Positions 16,552-26,169 of a stretch of 64,000 nucleotides of DNA are shown in pieces (the stretch's first letter is position 1; every line of letters begins with the position of its first letter). Source of the stretch: Hyphomonas sp. (lineage in GTDB: Bacteria; Pseudomonadota; Alphaproteobacteria; Caulobacterales; Hyphomonadaceae); NCBI GenBank assembly GCA_017792365.1, contig CP051229.1, positions 1,984,001 through 2,048,000 on the forward strand. Reading direction: 5' to 3'. The translations under genes and the position numbers were made by a program. Below the pieces are notes generated by a model that did no database searches, was not told the DNA's origin, and saw only the letters and a program-made list of their open reading frames with translations.

Positions 16552-18011
16552 CTAGGACGCCAGCTCTTCAGCTTCGGCCCAGACCGCATGTGTGCCGCTG
16601 CAGATGCGATGTGGCAGGATGATCTGGCAGACCGGCCCAGCGGCGATGTCGCGCGCATCAAGGATCACGCACTCCGACCTGTCGAGCTTCATGTCGGTGA
16701 TGAAGCTGATCAGATAGCCGTCGTCCTCGGCTTCGCCTCCGTCGCGGGGAATGAACTGCGCTTCGGAACCATAGCGTTGCTCCCCGAAACTGTAGCGGGT
16801 GACCGTCCGTGTCTCGAGATCGTGCTTCACCAGCCCGCAGAAGAGGAACCAGCCCGGTTCGCCGACAGCGCTGTAGACGTAGCGGTTCTTCCGCCCCTGA
16901 TAGAGCGGGTTGATGACGCCGAACTCGACCGCGTCTTCATCGCAAAGCCGCTCCTCGCGCGTCTCCCCCGTCGTCATGTTGAACCGCCAGCGATGCAGGT
17001 GCGTGTTCAGCGAGTGAAGGTCGAGGCCGGCGCCCATCAGCTTGTACGGGTCCGGCATCGTCTGCAGCGGCTCGGGCCGGGGTTCTTCTGGAAGTAGCCG
17101 TCAAGGACGACGTCATCGCCTTCTTCATAGCAATTGGTGAAGTGCAGCACGTAGGTCCGCTCAGCCTCGAACCACTTCACCTCGTCCCCGTTTCCGTAAC
17201 GCGGCAGCACGGCAAAGCGCGAAGGCCGCGTCTGATCGTATTGCGGAACGTAGACGCCCTGATCGATCAGCTCCTTCGGCCAGTAGAGCGGAAAGTCGTT
17301 GAGCACCGAATAGTTCGGCGAGATCGCCATGTCATGCGGCAGCCGCGGCGCCGGAAGCTCGATCGGCGTGTAGTGCTTCAATCGGTTGTCTGCGCCGACG
17401 ACGCCGTAATGCATGTAGGGCGCATGGGTCGAATAGTTGAAGAACATCATCTCGCCGGTCTTCAGATCGACCTTGGGATGGGCCGAGATGCCATCAAGCG
17501 GCACCCAGCCTTCGATGCCCAGCGTGTCCAGGTTTTCTGCGGACACCCGATACCCCTCGCCGCACTGCCAGAAGGTCGAGAGCAGCTGGCCGGCGTGAAC
17601 CACAATGTCGGTCGAGGAACTGTCCTTGATGTAGCCGTGCGCGCCCCATCCCTTGCGCCGGGACTTCTTGGGATTCCCGGTGAAGCCGATCCACAACGCT
17701 TCACCGGCTTCCTGTTCCGCCTCGAAGCCGCGTGTGCGGATGAACCGGTTCTTGTAGCTGGCCTTCCCATCCTTCAGTCGCAGCATGTGCAGCATGCCGT
17801 CGCCGTCGAACGGATGGTATTTCCCGATCGCGTCGTGGACCGGATTCTCCGTGTTGCGGACATAGATGCCGGCGATGTCGGCGGGAATCTCTCCGATCAC
17901 CTCCATGTCGTCGGCGTCGTACTCTGCGAAATTCGGGGTCCACGCGCCGTTGAGATACGGGTGGTCGGTTTCGCTCAGCGTCGCGCTGACCCGGTTGACC
18001 AACTTCGCCAT
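16552..18011 (-). CDS. Carotenoid oxygenase (RPE65 family) protein, interrupted by one 1-nt deletion
   Basis: Non-haem Fe(II) dioxygenase that cleaves carotenoid, apocarotenoid or stilbene double bonds. Four iron-ligand histidines are expected and candidates are visible in DGISAHPKVD, APRLPHDMAIS, HLHRWRF and the C-terminal SGTHAVW. Other family blocks are YVRNTENPVH, FDGDGMLHMLR and YEEGDDVVLDGYF. The frame breaks at GGGG 17079-17082 (after YFQKNP). Restoring one base joins it to RPEPLQTMPDPYKLMG and yields 486 aa, the normal length. The start ATG 18009-18011 has a strong GGGAGGAAA ribosome site. No signal peptide. The break is probably a sequencing artefact. Confidence 0.87.
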
Positions 18012-18270
18012 CGAATTTCCTCCCGGTAAGATATTGAAAGCCGGCCGGATTTAGCGGCGCCGCCGCATCAAGTCCGCTCTAGCGTTCTCAACATCGGCAT
18101 CTTCTCATCGCAGGAAGCCACGACATTACTTGCAATACAATACTTACATAGGATCAAGAGCGCCGCGACGCCGCCGCCGCACGTAACCGCGATGGCTGGC
18201 ATTGCTGCCTTGAACCCGAGCGATTCCGCTGGCGTCTACCGCGACGCCCCTCGTCGCATTGTCCCGCAGG

Positions 18271-19101
18271 TCAGTGTGGTGAAGTCAGTGTCGTCCAGGC
18301 AGCCGTCGCTGTGAGCACCACTGCAATCAGCGCCAGCTCAATTCTGACGTTTCGAAGCAGCGCTCCGGCGGCCTGCGGATCGCCCGCAGCGATCCGCGGC
18401 GTGAGGCGCAGCCGGTTCCACAGCACCAGCGCAAACACGCTTCCGACTGCGCTGAGTTTCAGCAGCAGGCCCAGTCCGTAGCTGGACACTAGTCGCTGCG
18501 CCTCGCCCTCGATCAGCACGACCAGCAGCACGCCTCCGACGGCGTACAGCGATAACACCATCAAGGTCGCCTGGCGTGTGAACCTCTGCAGCAAGTCAGA
18601 CAGGCTGCCGTCTTCGCGCTCCCTGCACGCGGTCTCCAGCAGGAACAGGGCGCCGATCCACCAGGCTACAAGGCATGCGTGAACCAGCACGAGACCGGCG
18701 GGCGCAATCCCGCTTGCGGCGGCATGTCCATTGACGGCGAACCCCATGAGGCCCGTCAGCCCTCCGAGCGTTGCGACGACCGCCCTCAGTCCTTGCGGGA
18801 GGATTGTCGCAATCGTCATCAGCACGGCCGAACCGATGAACAGGCCCGCTGCATACCCTGTCGGCCCGCTCAGCACTGCGGATGCAATGGCCGGATCGAG
18901 CGCGCCGCCCAGCCGCGCGAGGAGCACCAAAACGCCCACAATCACGGCCATCATCGCAACGCCAGCGCCTAGCCTGACGCGCAAAATCGCATTTCCAGTC
19001 AGTGGCGCGCCGAACGTCAGCGCTGAGAGAATGCTCCCGGCTGCGGTCAGCAGGCCAAGATAGACGCAGGCCCGCGCGATGACGGCGAATGCATCAAGCA
19101 C
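18271..19101 (-). CDS. copD: CopD-family copper resistance membrane protein
   Basis: A 276-residue polytopic inner-membrane protein of the CopD family, thought to pass copper across the membrane together with CopC. About eight hydrophobic helices are visible. The family His-containing segment NGHAAASGIAPAGLVLVHACLVAWWIGALF is interrupted in the usual way by a short loop. It starts with GTG (19099-19101) whose G is shared with the TAG of copC (TAGTG), so translation is probably coupled. Confidence 0.85.
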   Translation of the reverse strand: MLDAFAVIARACVYLGLLTAAGSILSALTFGAPLTGNAILRVRLGAGVAMMAVIVGVLVLLARLGGALDPAIASAVLSGPTGYAAGLFIGSAVLMTIATILPQGLRAVVATLGGLTGLMGFAVNGHAAASGIAPAGLVLVHACLVAWWIGALFLLETACREREDGSLSDLLQRFTRQATLMVLSLYAVGGVLLVVLIEGEAQRLVSSYGLGLLLKLSAVGSVFALVLWNRLRLTPRIAAGDPQAAGALLRNVRIELALIAVVLTATAAWTTLTSPH

Positions 19102-19508
19102 TAGTGACCGTTGTGCTCGTGATCGCCCGAAGCTTCGCCCGCCGTGACAGCTTCAGCGCCCGGGTCGATGACAATGATGATGGAGCCCGAAACGACGTGC
19201 CCGTCTTTCGACAGCGCCTTCCACTCAATTTCGTTGCGGCCTTCGCCCAGCTCGGGCGACTGGATGGTGAAGGACTGCGCGCTGCCTGACGGCGTGATCT
19301 CCAGCTTGCGATCTCGCGCGCCATCGGACACGACCACCGCAGACGTCATCCGAGCCGTCTCGTTGAACGTGACGACGATTTCCTCCGGCGAAGAGGGCAG
19401 GATCGATCCGCTCGCCGGCGTGACGCTCTGAGTCTTGGAGTGCGCGTAGGCTGGCGCTGCATGGGACAATCCAATCACCAGCAGCGCGGCGACGATGTGT
19501 GCTCTCAT
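19101..19508 (-). CDS. copC: CopC-family periplasmic copper-binding protein
   Basis: A small (135 aa) periplasmic protein with a Sec signal ending APAYA, so the mature protein begins with His, the N-terminal copper ligand of CopC. The family blocks TPASGSILPSSPEEIVVTFNE and SKDGHVVSGSI (second copper-ligand region) follow, and the tail DHEHNGH adds more histidines. Start ATG 19506-19508 is preceded by GGGAG. It overlaps copD by one base. Confidence 0.9.
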   Translation of the reverse strand: MRAHIVAALLVIGLSHAAPAYAHSKTQSVTPASGSILPSSPEEIVVTFNETARMTSAVVVSDGARDRKLEITPSGSAQSFTIQSPELGEGRNEIEWKALSKDGHVVSGSIIIVIDPGAEAVTAGEASGDHEHNGH

Positions 19509-19678
19509 GTTCGAACTCCCTGGCGGTCGATTCACCGGTCTGCGTGGCTTGGATGGTTGAAGACCGTCTCACCCATCACGAGGCGCCCCATCAGACCCGC
19601 CCTCTCCTTATCCCTCATTTCGAAACCCGACACGAATGAGTTTATCAGCGGATGTTACGCCCGACGCCTGCGGATTAT

Positions 19679-19693
19679 CGTTACAGTATAACG
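19679..19693. promoter_or_regulatory. Inverted repeat upstream of copC (weak operator candidate)
   Basis: CGTTA and TAACG separated by five bases, inside an AT-rich patch about 170 bp upstream of the copC start. It does not match the CueR or CopY consensus. It may instead belong to the end of the cupin transcript. Offered only as a candidate site. Confidence 0.25.
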
Positions 19694-19785
19694 CTCACCG
19701 TCTAGACGTCCAGCATGCGCCAAAACCAAAGTTCGCTGGTTGGTTGCTGCAATCGCACTGCCAGTCGCCTCGCGCTGGCATTCCG

Positions 19786-20223
19786 TCAGTCGGTCAGATC
19801 AGCCAGAGACTGGCCGTGGCGACCCATGGTTTTAACCACTTCGATCGGATCGTGCGGCGTGCGCAGTTTCGCCATGTCCCGGAAGAATGCGTCGTGTCCG
19901 CCAGGCGTCGATACGAGCAGCAGAACGCCTTGGGCGTTCGCCGTGTTGGTGAAGGCATGACCTACCCCCCGCGCAACCGTGATCGTAGCGCCCGCCACTG
20001 CGACGCGCTGCTCATCCCCAATCCGGAAATCAAACTGGCCGCGAAGTACGCGGAAGTACTTGTCCTCGTCATGGGAGATATGGAGAGGCGCGCCTTTACC
20101 GGGCGCCACCGAGATCTCAAGAACACACACCCGGCCACCGACATCGGATGCCGGCACCTCTATTCGGGTCTGCAGTCCTGAAAAGGCGACGACGTCCGCT
20201 GCCGGATTGAAACTCGATTCCAT
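19786..20223 (-). CDS. Cupin-domain protein
   Basis: A 145-residue single cupin barrel. The first metal motif is visible as PLHISHDEDKYFRVLRG and the second as GVGHAFTNT. Similar small cupins act as metal-dependent isomerases, oxygenases or sensors; the activity here cannot be assigned. Start ATG 20221-20223 (MESSFNPAAD). It is on the same strand as, and follows, the LysR gene with a gap of about 140 bp. Confidence 0.8.
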   Translation of the reverse strand: MESSFNPAADVVAFSGLQTRIEVPASDVGGRVCVLEISVAPGKGAPLHISHDEDKYFRVLRGQFDFRIGDEQRVAVAGATITVARGVGHAFTNTANAQGVLLLVSTPGGHDAFFRDMAKLRTPHDPIEVVKTMGRHGQSLADLTD

Positions 20224-20360
20224 TCTGAAGCTCCATCTGATTGAGCGACGGATGCGCACGGCCAGCAGGTCGGAACAGGCAGGGCGTCGCGCGGTCGCTG
20301 ATGGAGTGAATCTAGGCGCGTCCGGCGACGCCAACAGCGGTCAAAAAATGATGGCGGCGA

Positions 20361-21299
20361 TCAGACTGGCTGATGGGCCCGACCGAGGTTCTGCGAGGTG
20401 TAATCCTTGAGCCCGCACAAGGCGTCCATCATCCACTGCGCCGCAGGGCCCAGAGGCGCGCCGGTGCGCACGATGCCATTGACCCTCATGATGTCCCCGC
20501 CCAGCGGATGGCTCGTCAGCACGATCTCGCACAAGTCTCCGGCCTTGAGCTCGCCTTCGATGATGTGCTGCGGAAGGAACCCCCACCCCAGCCCATCCTT
20601 GATGAGGCTCCGCTTCAGGAACACGTCCGACACTCGCCAGACCAGGGTCGAAGGGATGTCGTAGTCCTTCCCGAGCGTCATCGAACCCGTGTCGGACAAG
20701 ACGATCTGCCGGTGATCGCGCAACTCGCTCTCGCTGACCCCGCGATTGGTCTTGGCCAGCGGAGACACGCTCGCCACGACAGGCAGCAGTAATACCGGCG
20801 GCATGTTGAAACTGGTAAGGCCGGCGGGAACTTCGGGAAACGTGCACAACACCCCGATCATGCACTCGCCGCTGAGCACGCGTTCTGCAGGCCCGCTCAA
20901 CGTATCGACCGAAACCCTCACAGCCACCCCGGGGAACAACTCGGCAAATTCGGCGAGAACCCCGCCCAGCGCATGGAAGGGAAAGACGGGATCGACACTC
21001 AGCGTGACGACGCTTTCCAGTCCCATCGATATCGCGAGCGACTTGGCGTGCAGCTGGTCGACGCGTTCGAGAACCGCGCGCACTTCGCGCAGCAACAGCT
21101 CGCCCTCGCGCGTCAGGCTCGGTCGCTGGCCCGGCCGCTCGAACAGCCTCAGGCCAAGCTGGTTCTCAAGCTCGGAAATCGCGTAGCTGACGGCAGACTG
21201 CGCCCGGCCAAGCTCCTTGCCAGCGCCGGAAAAGGTGCCAACGCGGCTCACCACGTCGAAGACCCGCATCTGATCCAGCGATAGACGTTCGATATTCAA
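20361..21299 (-). CDS. LysR-family transcriptional regulator
   Basis: A 312-residue regulator with the N-terminal winged-helix segment (MRVFDVVSRVGTFSGAGKEL, then AQSAVSYAISELENQLG and LFERPGQRPSLTREGE) and the LysR effector-binding domain. The best start is TTG at 21297-21299, preceded by GGAGG six bases away, giving MNIERLSLDQ. It sits downstream of the thioesterase and wrbA on the same strand. It may control these or the divergent DoxX/DUF1330/thiolase operon, as is usual for LysR proteins. Confidence 0.9.
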   Translation of the reverse strand: MNIERLSLDQMRVFDVVSRVGTFSGAGKELGRAQSAVSYAISELENQLGLRLFERPGQRPSLTREGELLLREVRAVLERVDQLHAKSLAISMGLESVVTLSVDPVFPFHALGGVLAEFAELFPGVAVRVSVDTLSGPAERVLSGECMIGVLCTFPEVPAGLTSFNMPPVLLLPVVASVSPLAKTNRGVSESELRDHRQIVLSDTGSMTLGKDYDIPSTLVWRVSDVFLKRSLIKDGLGWGFLPQHIIEGELKAGDLCEIVLTSHPLGGDIMRVNGIVRTGAPLGPAAQWMMDALCGLKDYTSQNLGRAHQPV

Positions 21300-21389
21300 A
21301 GCCGCCTCCAGAGGACAGTGCGACGACTTCCCAAATCCGCGCCAATCATGGCCTGTTGGCAATAGGCAAGTGACGGTCCCCGGCCACTT

Positions 21390-21827
21390 CTAGGCGATGT
21401 GTAGCGTGGCCGTCGCAGCCGCGCAGACCTGCCCCGTCGCATCCCGGACCTCCCCTTCCGCAAACGCATAGCGGCGTCCGAGGTGGGCGACCCGCCCCTC
21501 GGCGCGGATTGGCGCGTGCTCAAGCATGATGGGGCGATAATACGAGACCCGCAGATCCAGTGTCGCATACCCCTGACCGGCCCCGAGCCGCGCATGCACC
21601 GCACAACCCATGACGGTGTCCAGAAGTGCAGCCGCATATCCGCCATGGACCGACCCGGCCAGGTTCAAAAAACGGGCGTCCGGCCGGCTTTCGAAAACGA
21701 TCCGGTCCGGTTCGATCAACGCCGGCCGGAAATCGAGATGATAGCCAAGGCCCAGGTGCGGTCCGGGTGTCTCGAACACGACGCTCAGCTGCTCGTATCC
21801 GGTGGTTGTGGAGAGTTGGTTCGCCAT
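21390..21827 (-). CDS. PaaI-family hotdog thioesterase
   Basis: A 145-residue hotdog-fold acyl-CoA thioesterase. The signature LNLAGSVHGGYAAALLDTVMG holds the catalytic Asp/helix region of the PaaI/YdiI group. The start ATG 21825-21827 has AAGGAG upstream. It lies between wrbA (36 bp) and the LysR gene. With the thiolase on the other side of wrbA, a small acyl-CoA metabolic locus is plausible. Confidence 0.87.
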   Translation of the reverse strand: MANQLSTTTGYEQLSVVFETPGPHLGLGYHLDFRPALIEPDRIVFESRPDARFLNLAGSVHGGYAAALLDTVMGCAVHARLGAGQGYATLDLRVSYYRPIMLEHAPIRAEGRVAHLGRRYAFAEGEVRDATGQVCAAATATLHIA

Positions 21828-21863
21828 CGCAGGCTCCTTCAATCGCGCCAGTCAGCGCCCGCC

Positions 21864-22478
21864 TCAAACTGCTTCAAGATCTGCGGCGACGCGCGCAGCG
21901 ATCGAGGCCACGTGTCGTCCCTGATATCGGGCGCCTTCCAGCTCGTTTGGCGTCGGTCGACGCTCGCCTTCCGGACCCGCGATCGTTCCGGCGCCATAGG
22001 GGGAACCGCCCGAAATCTCATCAACTGCTGACAGACCGGCGAACGCGTAGGGCAGGCCGACAATGACCATGCCGTGATGCAGCAGCACTGTGTGCAACGA
22101 CAGGATCGTACTCTCGTGTCCGCCGTGTTGTGTCCCGGTCGACGTGAAGACGCTGCCAACCTTGCCGACAAGCTTGCCGGACGCCCAAAGCCCGCCGGTC
22201 TGATCGAGGAAGTTCTTCATCTGCGCCGGCATCGACCCGAAGCGCGTCGGCACGCCGAAGATGATGGCGTCATACCCCTCCAGGTCCGAGACGCGCGCAA
22301 TAGGCGCCTCCTGGTCGAGCTTGTAGCCTGACGCACTTGCGATCTCGGTTGGAACGAGTTCCGGCACGCGCTTGATCGTAGCGCTTGCTCCGGCCGCCCG
22401 GACTCCCTCCGCCACGGCCCGCGCCATCGTCTCAATATGGCCGTAGCTCGAGTAATACAGCACCAGGACGCGCGACAT
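21864..22478 (-). CDS. wrbA: WrbA-type NAD(P)H:quinone oxidoreductase
   Basis: A flavodoxin-like two-electron quinone reductase of 204 aa. The FMN-binding motif [12 protein letters not shown] at the N-terminus, [22 protein letters not shown] in the middle (given as its two halves FGVPTRFG and [14 protein letters not shown]) and [12 protein letters not shown] are diagnostic. Start ATG 22476-22478 has AAGGAGAG upstream. It protects cells from redox-cycling quinones. It is divergent from the DoxX operon across about 260 bp. Confidence 0.93.
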   Translation of the reverse strand: MSRVLVLYYSSYGHIETMARAVAEGVRAAGASATIKRVPELVPTEIASASGYKLDQEAPIARVSDLEGYDAIIFGVPTRFGSMPAQMKNFLDQTGGLWASGKLVGKVGSVFTSTGTQHGGHESTILSLHTVLLHHGMVIVGLPYAFAGLSAVDEISGGSPYGAGTIAGPEGERRPTPNELEGARYQGRHVASIAARVAADLEAV

Positions 22479-22735
22479 CAGTCTCTCCTTCGAAATGCAT
22501 GGCGTTCACGCTTTCTAGGAAACTAGGACGAGAGCCGGTCGGCTCGCAGACGCATTGATTGGATCGGAGGCATCAGACTTTTTGATAGCGCGCTTCCGGC
22601 CGCCTACGCGACCGGCTGGCAGCTATCGACCATTCTGATCGAGGTCATCGACAAGTCGTCAATGTGCGAGCCGACCCTGCCAACCTAGATGCAGCCGACG
22701 TGGCCCGTCAGGCCATGCCACCCATGGAGGTCCTT

Positions 22736-23134
22736 GTGACACACGTCGATATTCGCCCCATCCTGACGCGCACCGCGATCAGCGCGATCTTCATCTGGAG
22801 CGGCCTGAACAAGCTGCTCAACCAGACCGAAACGATCGCCTACATCGAGTATCAGGGACTGCCGTTCCCGGTTCTCGCGATGTGGGGCGCGGCCGGGCTG
22901 GAACTGGTCGGCGGCCTAAGCCTCATCGTCGGCTACCGCCTTCTGGTCGCCGCTGCAGCGCTCGCTGTGTTTTCGCTGATGACGGCGCTGATCTTTCACC
23001 GCGCAATCGGCGATGAGAACCAGCTCATCCATTTCATGAAGAACATTTCGATGGCTGGCGGCCTCTTCAGTATCTGCCTCTCGCCCCAGCAGCCCGCTCC
23101 TGCGGCCAACCGGTCAGCAACCGCACGGGCGTGA
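22736..23134 (+). CDS. DoxX-family membrane protein
   Basis: A 132-residue membrane protein with four hydrophobic helices, DoxX family, whose members are associated with redox enzymes in the membrane. Motifs include IFIWSGLNKL at the end of helix 1 and AAGLELVGGLSLIVGYR. The start is taken as GTG 22736 because a GGAGG ribosome site lies five bases upstream; upstream ATGs would place that site inside the gene. It is the first gene of a plus-strand operon with DUF1330 and thiolase genes. Confidence 0.82.
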   Translation: MTHVDIRPILTRTAISAIFIWSGLNKLLNQTETIAYIEYQGLPFPVLAMWGAAGLELVGGLSLIVGYRLLVAAAALAVFSLMTALIFHRAIGDENQLIHFMKNISMAGGLFSICLSPQQPAPAANRSATARA

Positions 23135-23185
23135 AGCCTCGCAGAGAACTCTTTCCCAGACACAACACTTCAACGGACAACGAAC

Positions 23186-23530
23186 ATGAACGGATACTTT
23201 CTCGCCGACGTCCTCGACGTCTCCGATCCTGCTGCGATGGATCGGTATCGCGCGCAGGTGCACGACACCGTCGCAGCCCACGGCGGACGCTATCTCTCTG
23301 TGGGCGGCACAATCGAAATAGCGGAAGGCGGATGGGCGCCCAAGGCGCTCGTGCTGATCGAGTTTCCCACGCTCGAAGCCGCGCACAGCTGGTATGAGTC
23401 CGATGCCTACGCGGGCCTCAAATCCCTCAGACTGTCCGCCTCGCGCGCCAACGCGCTTTTCCTCGAAGGCAGGGAGTGGACGGGACCGCAAGGCGGCGCG
23501 GCGCAACGCGATGGAGTCGCAGTGTCATGA
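23186..23530 (+). CDS. DUF1330 family protein
   Basis: A 114-residue protein with the ferredoxin-like dimeric alpha/beta barrel of DUF1330. Diagnostic blocks are YRAQVHDTVAAHGGRYLSVGG and IEFPTLEAAHSWYESDAYAG (each a family landmark). No enzymatic role is established for the family. Its TGA overlaps the ATG of the thiolase gene (ATGA), so the two are translationally coupled. Confidence 0.88.
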   Translation: MNGYFLADVLDVSDPAAMDRYRAQVHDTVAAHGGRYLSVGGTIEIAEGGWAPKALVLIEFPTLEAAHSWYESDAYAGLKSLRLSASRANALFLEGREWTGPQGGAAQRDGVAVS

Positions 23531-24777
23531 GCAGGATGTATATCGCTTCGGGACTGCGCACGCCCTTCGTGAAGGCTGCCGGCCGCTTCGCCCACCACGA
23601 CTCACTGGCGCTCTCCATTCCTGTTGTCCGCGCGATGGCGGATCGCGCGCGACCGGATCTGCTGGCCTGGGGACAGGTCGTCCAGAACCCGGCGCTGTCC
23701 AACCTCGGGCGCGAACTGTTGCTTGAGGCCGGTCTCGATCCGGAAATCCCGGCCTATGCGACGCAGATGGCGTGCTCGACCAGCATGCTGGCGGCGATCC
23801 AGGCCGCCGGAATGCTGGGCCATGGCGGCGTTCACCTCGCCCTTGTCGGCGGCGTGGAATCGATGAGTCGCGTTCCGGTCAATCTCAAGACCGATGCCGG
23901 ACTGAGGCTCGCCGGGCTGTTCAAGACCAGCCCCTTAGAAGCCCAGAGCGCATTGACGGCGCTCGGTATGGATGACTTCGCCATACCCGCAAAAGGGTGG
24001 GCCAACCGGATCTCTGGCCGATCGATGGGCGAACACACAGAGGATACAGCGAAGTATTTCGCAATCGCCCGACGGGACCAGGACCAGCTAAGCCTGACCA
24101 GCCATAAGCGCGCGGTTGCGGCGCAGGCTTCGGGGTTCTTTTCGGATCTGATCGTGCCGTTCGACACAATGGATCGGGACACGATCCCCCGATCCGACAC
24201 AACGCTGGAAAAACTCTCGTCGCTGCCCAACGTCTACGACAGCGGTCCGGCCGGCACCCTCAGTGCTGGCAACACATCGCCGCTCACCGATGGCGCGGCC
24301 GGCGTATGGATTGCCGACGAGCTCGGGCTTGAACGCCTCGCTCCGGACTATGCGGTTGAACTGGTAGACTGGCAGCTCGGCGCCATGGCCTACGGAGATG
24401 AAGGCATCCTCATGGCCCCTGCCAGGGCGATCCCCCGCCTGCTCGCGAGGCACGGCCTACGGTTTTCCGACATCTCGCTGTTCGAGATCCACGAGGCCTT
24501 CGCCGCACAAGCGCTGGCGAACATCAAGGCAATGTCCAACCCGGACTACCGCCGGACGAGAGCCGGTGTCGATGCAGATCTTGGCGTGTTTCCAGTCGAC
24601 CGCATGAACCCGAACGGCGGGTCGCTCGCCATCGGCCATCCGCTCGCAGCAACCGGCGCGCGCATTGTCAGTCAGGCCGCCAAGGAACTGAGCGCGATGC
24701 CCTCCGGCAGTCTCGGACTGGTCTCGGTCTGCGCCGATGGCGGTCAAGGCTCGGTCGTGCTGCTCCGCAAACCATGA
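23527..24777 (+). CDS. Thiolase (acetyl-CoA C-acyltransferase, FadI-like)
   Basis: Cleaves 3-ketoacyl-CoA with CoA, the last step of beta-oxidation, or the reverse condensation. At 416 aa it is full length. The nucleophilic Cys is in QMACSTSM (about C83). The catalytic His lies in GGSLAIGHPLAATGAR, HEAFAAQ is the NEAF-type block, and the second Cys is in VSVCADGGQGS. The start ATG 23527 overlaps the DUF1330 stop. Substrate chain length cannot be read. The nearby thioesterase is on the opposite strand. Confidence 0.9.
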   Translation: MSRMYIASGLRTPFVKAAGRFAHHDSLALSIPVVRAMADRARPDLLAWGQVVQNPALSNLGRELLLEAGLDPEIPAYATQMACSTSMLAAIQAAGMLGHGGVHLALVGGVESMSRVPVNLKTDAGLRLAGLFKTSPLEAQSALTALGMDDFAIPAKGWANRISGRSMGEHTEDTAKYFAIARRDQDQLSLTSHKRAVAAQASGFFSDLIVPFDTMDRDTIPRSDTTLEKLSSLPNVYDSGPAGTLSAGNTSPLTDGAAGVWIADELGLERLAPDYAVELVDWQLGAMAYGDEGILMAPARAIPRLLARHGLRFSDISLFEIHEAFAAQALANIKAMSNPDYRRTRAGVDADLGVFPVDRMNPNGGSLAIGHPLAATGARIVSQAAKELSAMPSGSLGLVSVCADGGQGSVVLLRKP

Positions 24778-24787
24778 CCGGGGGCGA

Positions 24788-24838
24788 GCCTGCCGCGTCG
24801 CAATCGCCGGCGATGCGGCAGGCCTGCTATCTGAGCAG
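24788..24838. terminator. Tandem hairpins in the convergent gap after the thiolase
   Basis: GCCTGCCGC (24788-24796) pairs perfectly with GCGGCAGGC (24815-24823), extended inward by further pairs. A second small hairpin (CTGCT/AGCAG, 24824-24838) follows immediately. It sits between two convergent stops, so it may serve both strands. There is no T-rich tail on either side, so it is not a textbook intrinsic terminator. Confidence 0.45.
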
Positions 24839-24855
24839 TTCGACAGTCGACGCCG

Positions 24856-26160
24856 CTATTCGCGGAGGCTGGCGATCTGGCTCTCGGCTTCCGGCGGCGG
24901 AATTTCCGCCTCGGGCCCGCCCAGAAGCACGCCGTCCTTGGTCAACACGATCCCATCGACGACGCGATCGCCCAGCGGACCGGGGATTGCGCGATGACGC
25001 TTCCCGGGCGGCGGGGCGATCGACTTGTAGGATACGACCTCGGTCGCCAGCTCAGCAGCGCCCGGCGTCATGACAAACGCAGGTGCGGCGTCCAGACGCA
25101 TCGCGAACGAGATGTGCGTCTTCTCGCCACCTGCGCCGTCCGGACTGAAGTCGGCGTTGCGCTCGAGGGCGTAATAGACGCCAGGAAGCTCGATCCAGGT
25201 GAGCTTCTCAATGACCGCGCCGCGCGCATCGATCCAGCCCTTGTAGATATCGAACCATGGCCTGTAGCCGCCCACATGGCCGCTCAGGGTTCCGTCCGGC
25301 TTCATTTCGAGCCGCACCTGCGCCTCGAGCAATTGCAGTTCGCGAACGTAGCTTGCCTCTCGCAGCCAAACCTCGTCAGCCGGGCGCGTGGTTTCGATCA
25401 CGCCGTTCACCGTCCTCGCGTCGAAGATCGCCTCGAACCGCTGATCCGGAGCGATGACAAACGTGTAGTCGCGCGCAATGTCGCCGTTTCCATCCTTAAC
25501 CAGCGCGTCTTCGCTGTTGTAGAAGCCGATGCGAACGTTGTCGTCGTTCAGTGGATCGTCGCCCTCCCCGGAGACCACGATCGCGACCGTCCATGCGCCC
25601 TCGCGCATTTCATCGTTCTTGCTCAGCGCATGTTGCGACTGGCGGTGCGGACCACGATAGGTGAGCCAGCAACCCAGCGTGCGGTAGAACTGGTTGTCGA
25701 TGCCCGACATCGATCCATCCGGACTGGTGAAGCCATTGTCCGGATCGCCATCAAGGTCGAAACCTTCACCGATGGAACCGCTGACGCCGGTCAGGACCGG
25801 ATCGGGCGCAAGCCATGGCTGCGAATAGACGTTCGCGCGGTCCTTGCCGCGAAACGCCATCTGGTTCTGACCTGAAGTTGAATGCCCTTCCGGACGGAAC
25901 GGGTGCGTCGGATCCAGCAGCCAGCGCGTTTCCTGCGCCGAATAGCCGGCTTCAAGCATCACCTTGGTCCAGTCGGGTTCGCCATTCGTGCCCGCCGGAC
26001 AATCGGTCCCGGGGTCGATCACGCCCTCGTCGGCGCCGTAATACATCGCCGCCTCGTACCATTCGACGACGTAGGTGCGGCTCCATTCCGCATGCGCCAC
26101 GCCAGCGCCGCCAAGTGCAAGCGCAGCAGCGCAGGAAACCTGTCTGAGTGTTCGTCTCAC
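24856..26160 (-). CDS. Secreted hypothetical protein of the DUF1592/DUF1552 operon
   Basis: A 434-residue exported protein (Sec signal ending VAHA) of no family I recognise. The mature part is rich in acidic and aromatic residues, with isolated cysteines (DPGTDCPAG, RTLGCWLTYRG). It looks beta-rich, with no membrane segment. It is the last gene of a five-gene minus-strand operon, 9 bp after the DUF1552 gene. This tight linkage is the main clue that it works with the DUF1552/DUF1592 pair outside the cytoplasm. Confidence 0.7.
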   Translation of the reverse strand: MRRTLRQVSCAAALALGGAGVAHAEWSRTYVVEWYEAAMYYGADEGVIDPGTDCPAGTNGEPDWTKVMLEAGYSAQETRWLLDPTHPFRPEGHSTSGQNQMAFRGKDRANVYSQPWLAPDPVLTGVSGSIGEGFDLDGDPDNGFTSPDGSMSGIDNQFYRTLGCWLTYRGPHRQSQHALSKNDEMREGAWTVAIVVSGEGDDPLNDDNVRIGFYNSEDALVKDGNGDIARDYTFVIAPDQRFEAIFDARTVNGVIETTRPADEVWLREASYVRELQLLEAQVRLEMKPDGTLSGHVGGYRPWFDIYKGWIDARGAVIEKLTWIELPGVYYALERNADFSPDGAGGEKTHISFAMRLDAAPAFVMTPGAAELATEVVSYKSIAPPPGKRHRAIPGPLGDRVVDGIVLTKDGVLLGGPEAEIPPPEAESQIASLRE

Positions 26161-26169
26161 GCCGCCCTC

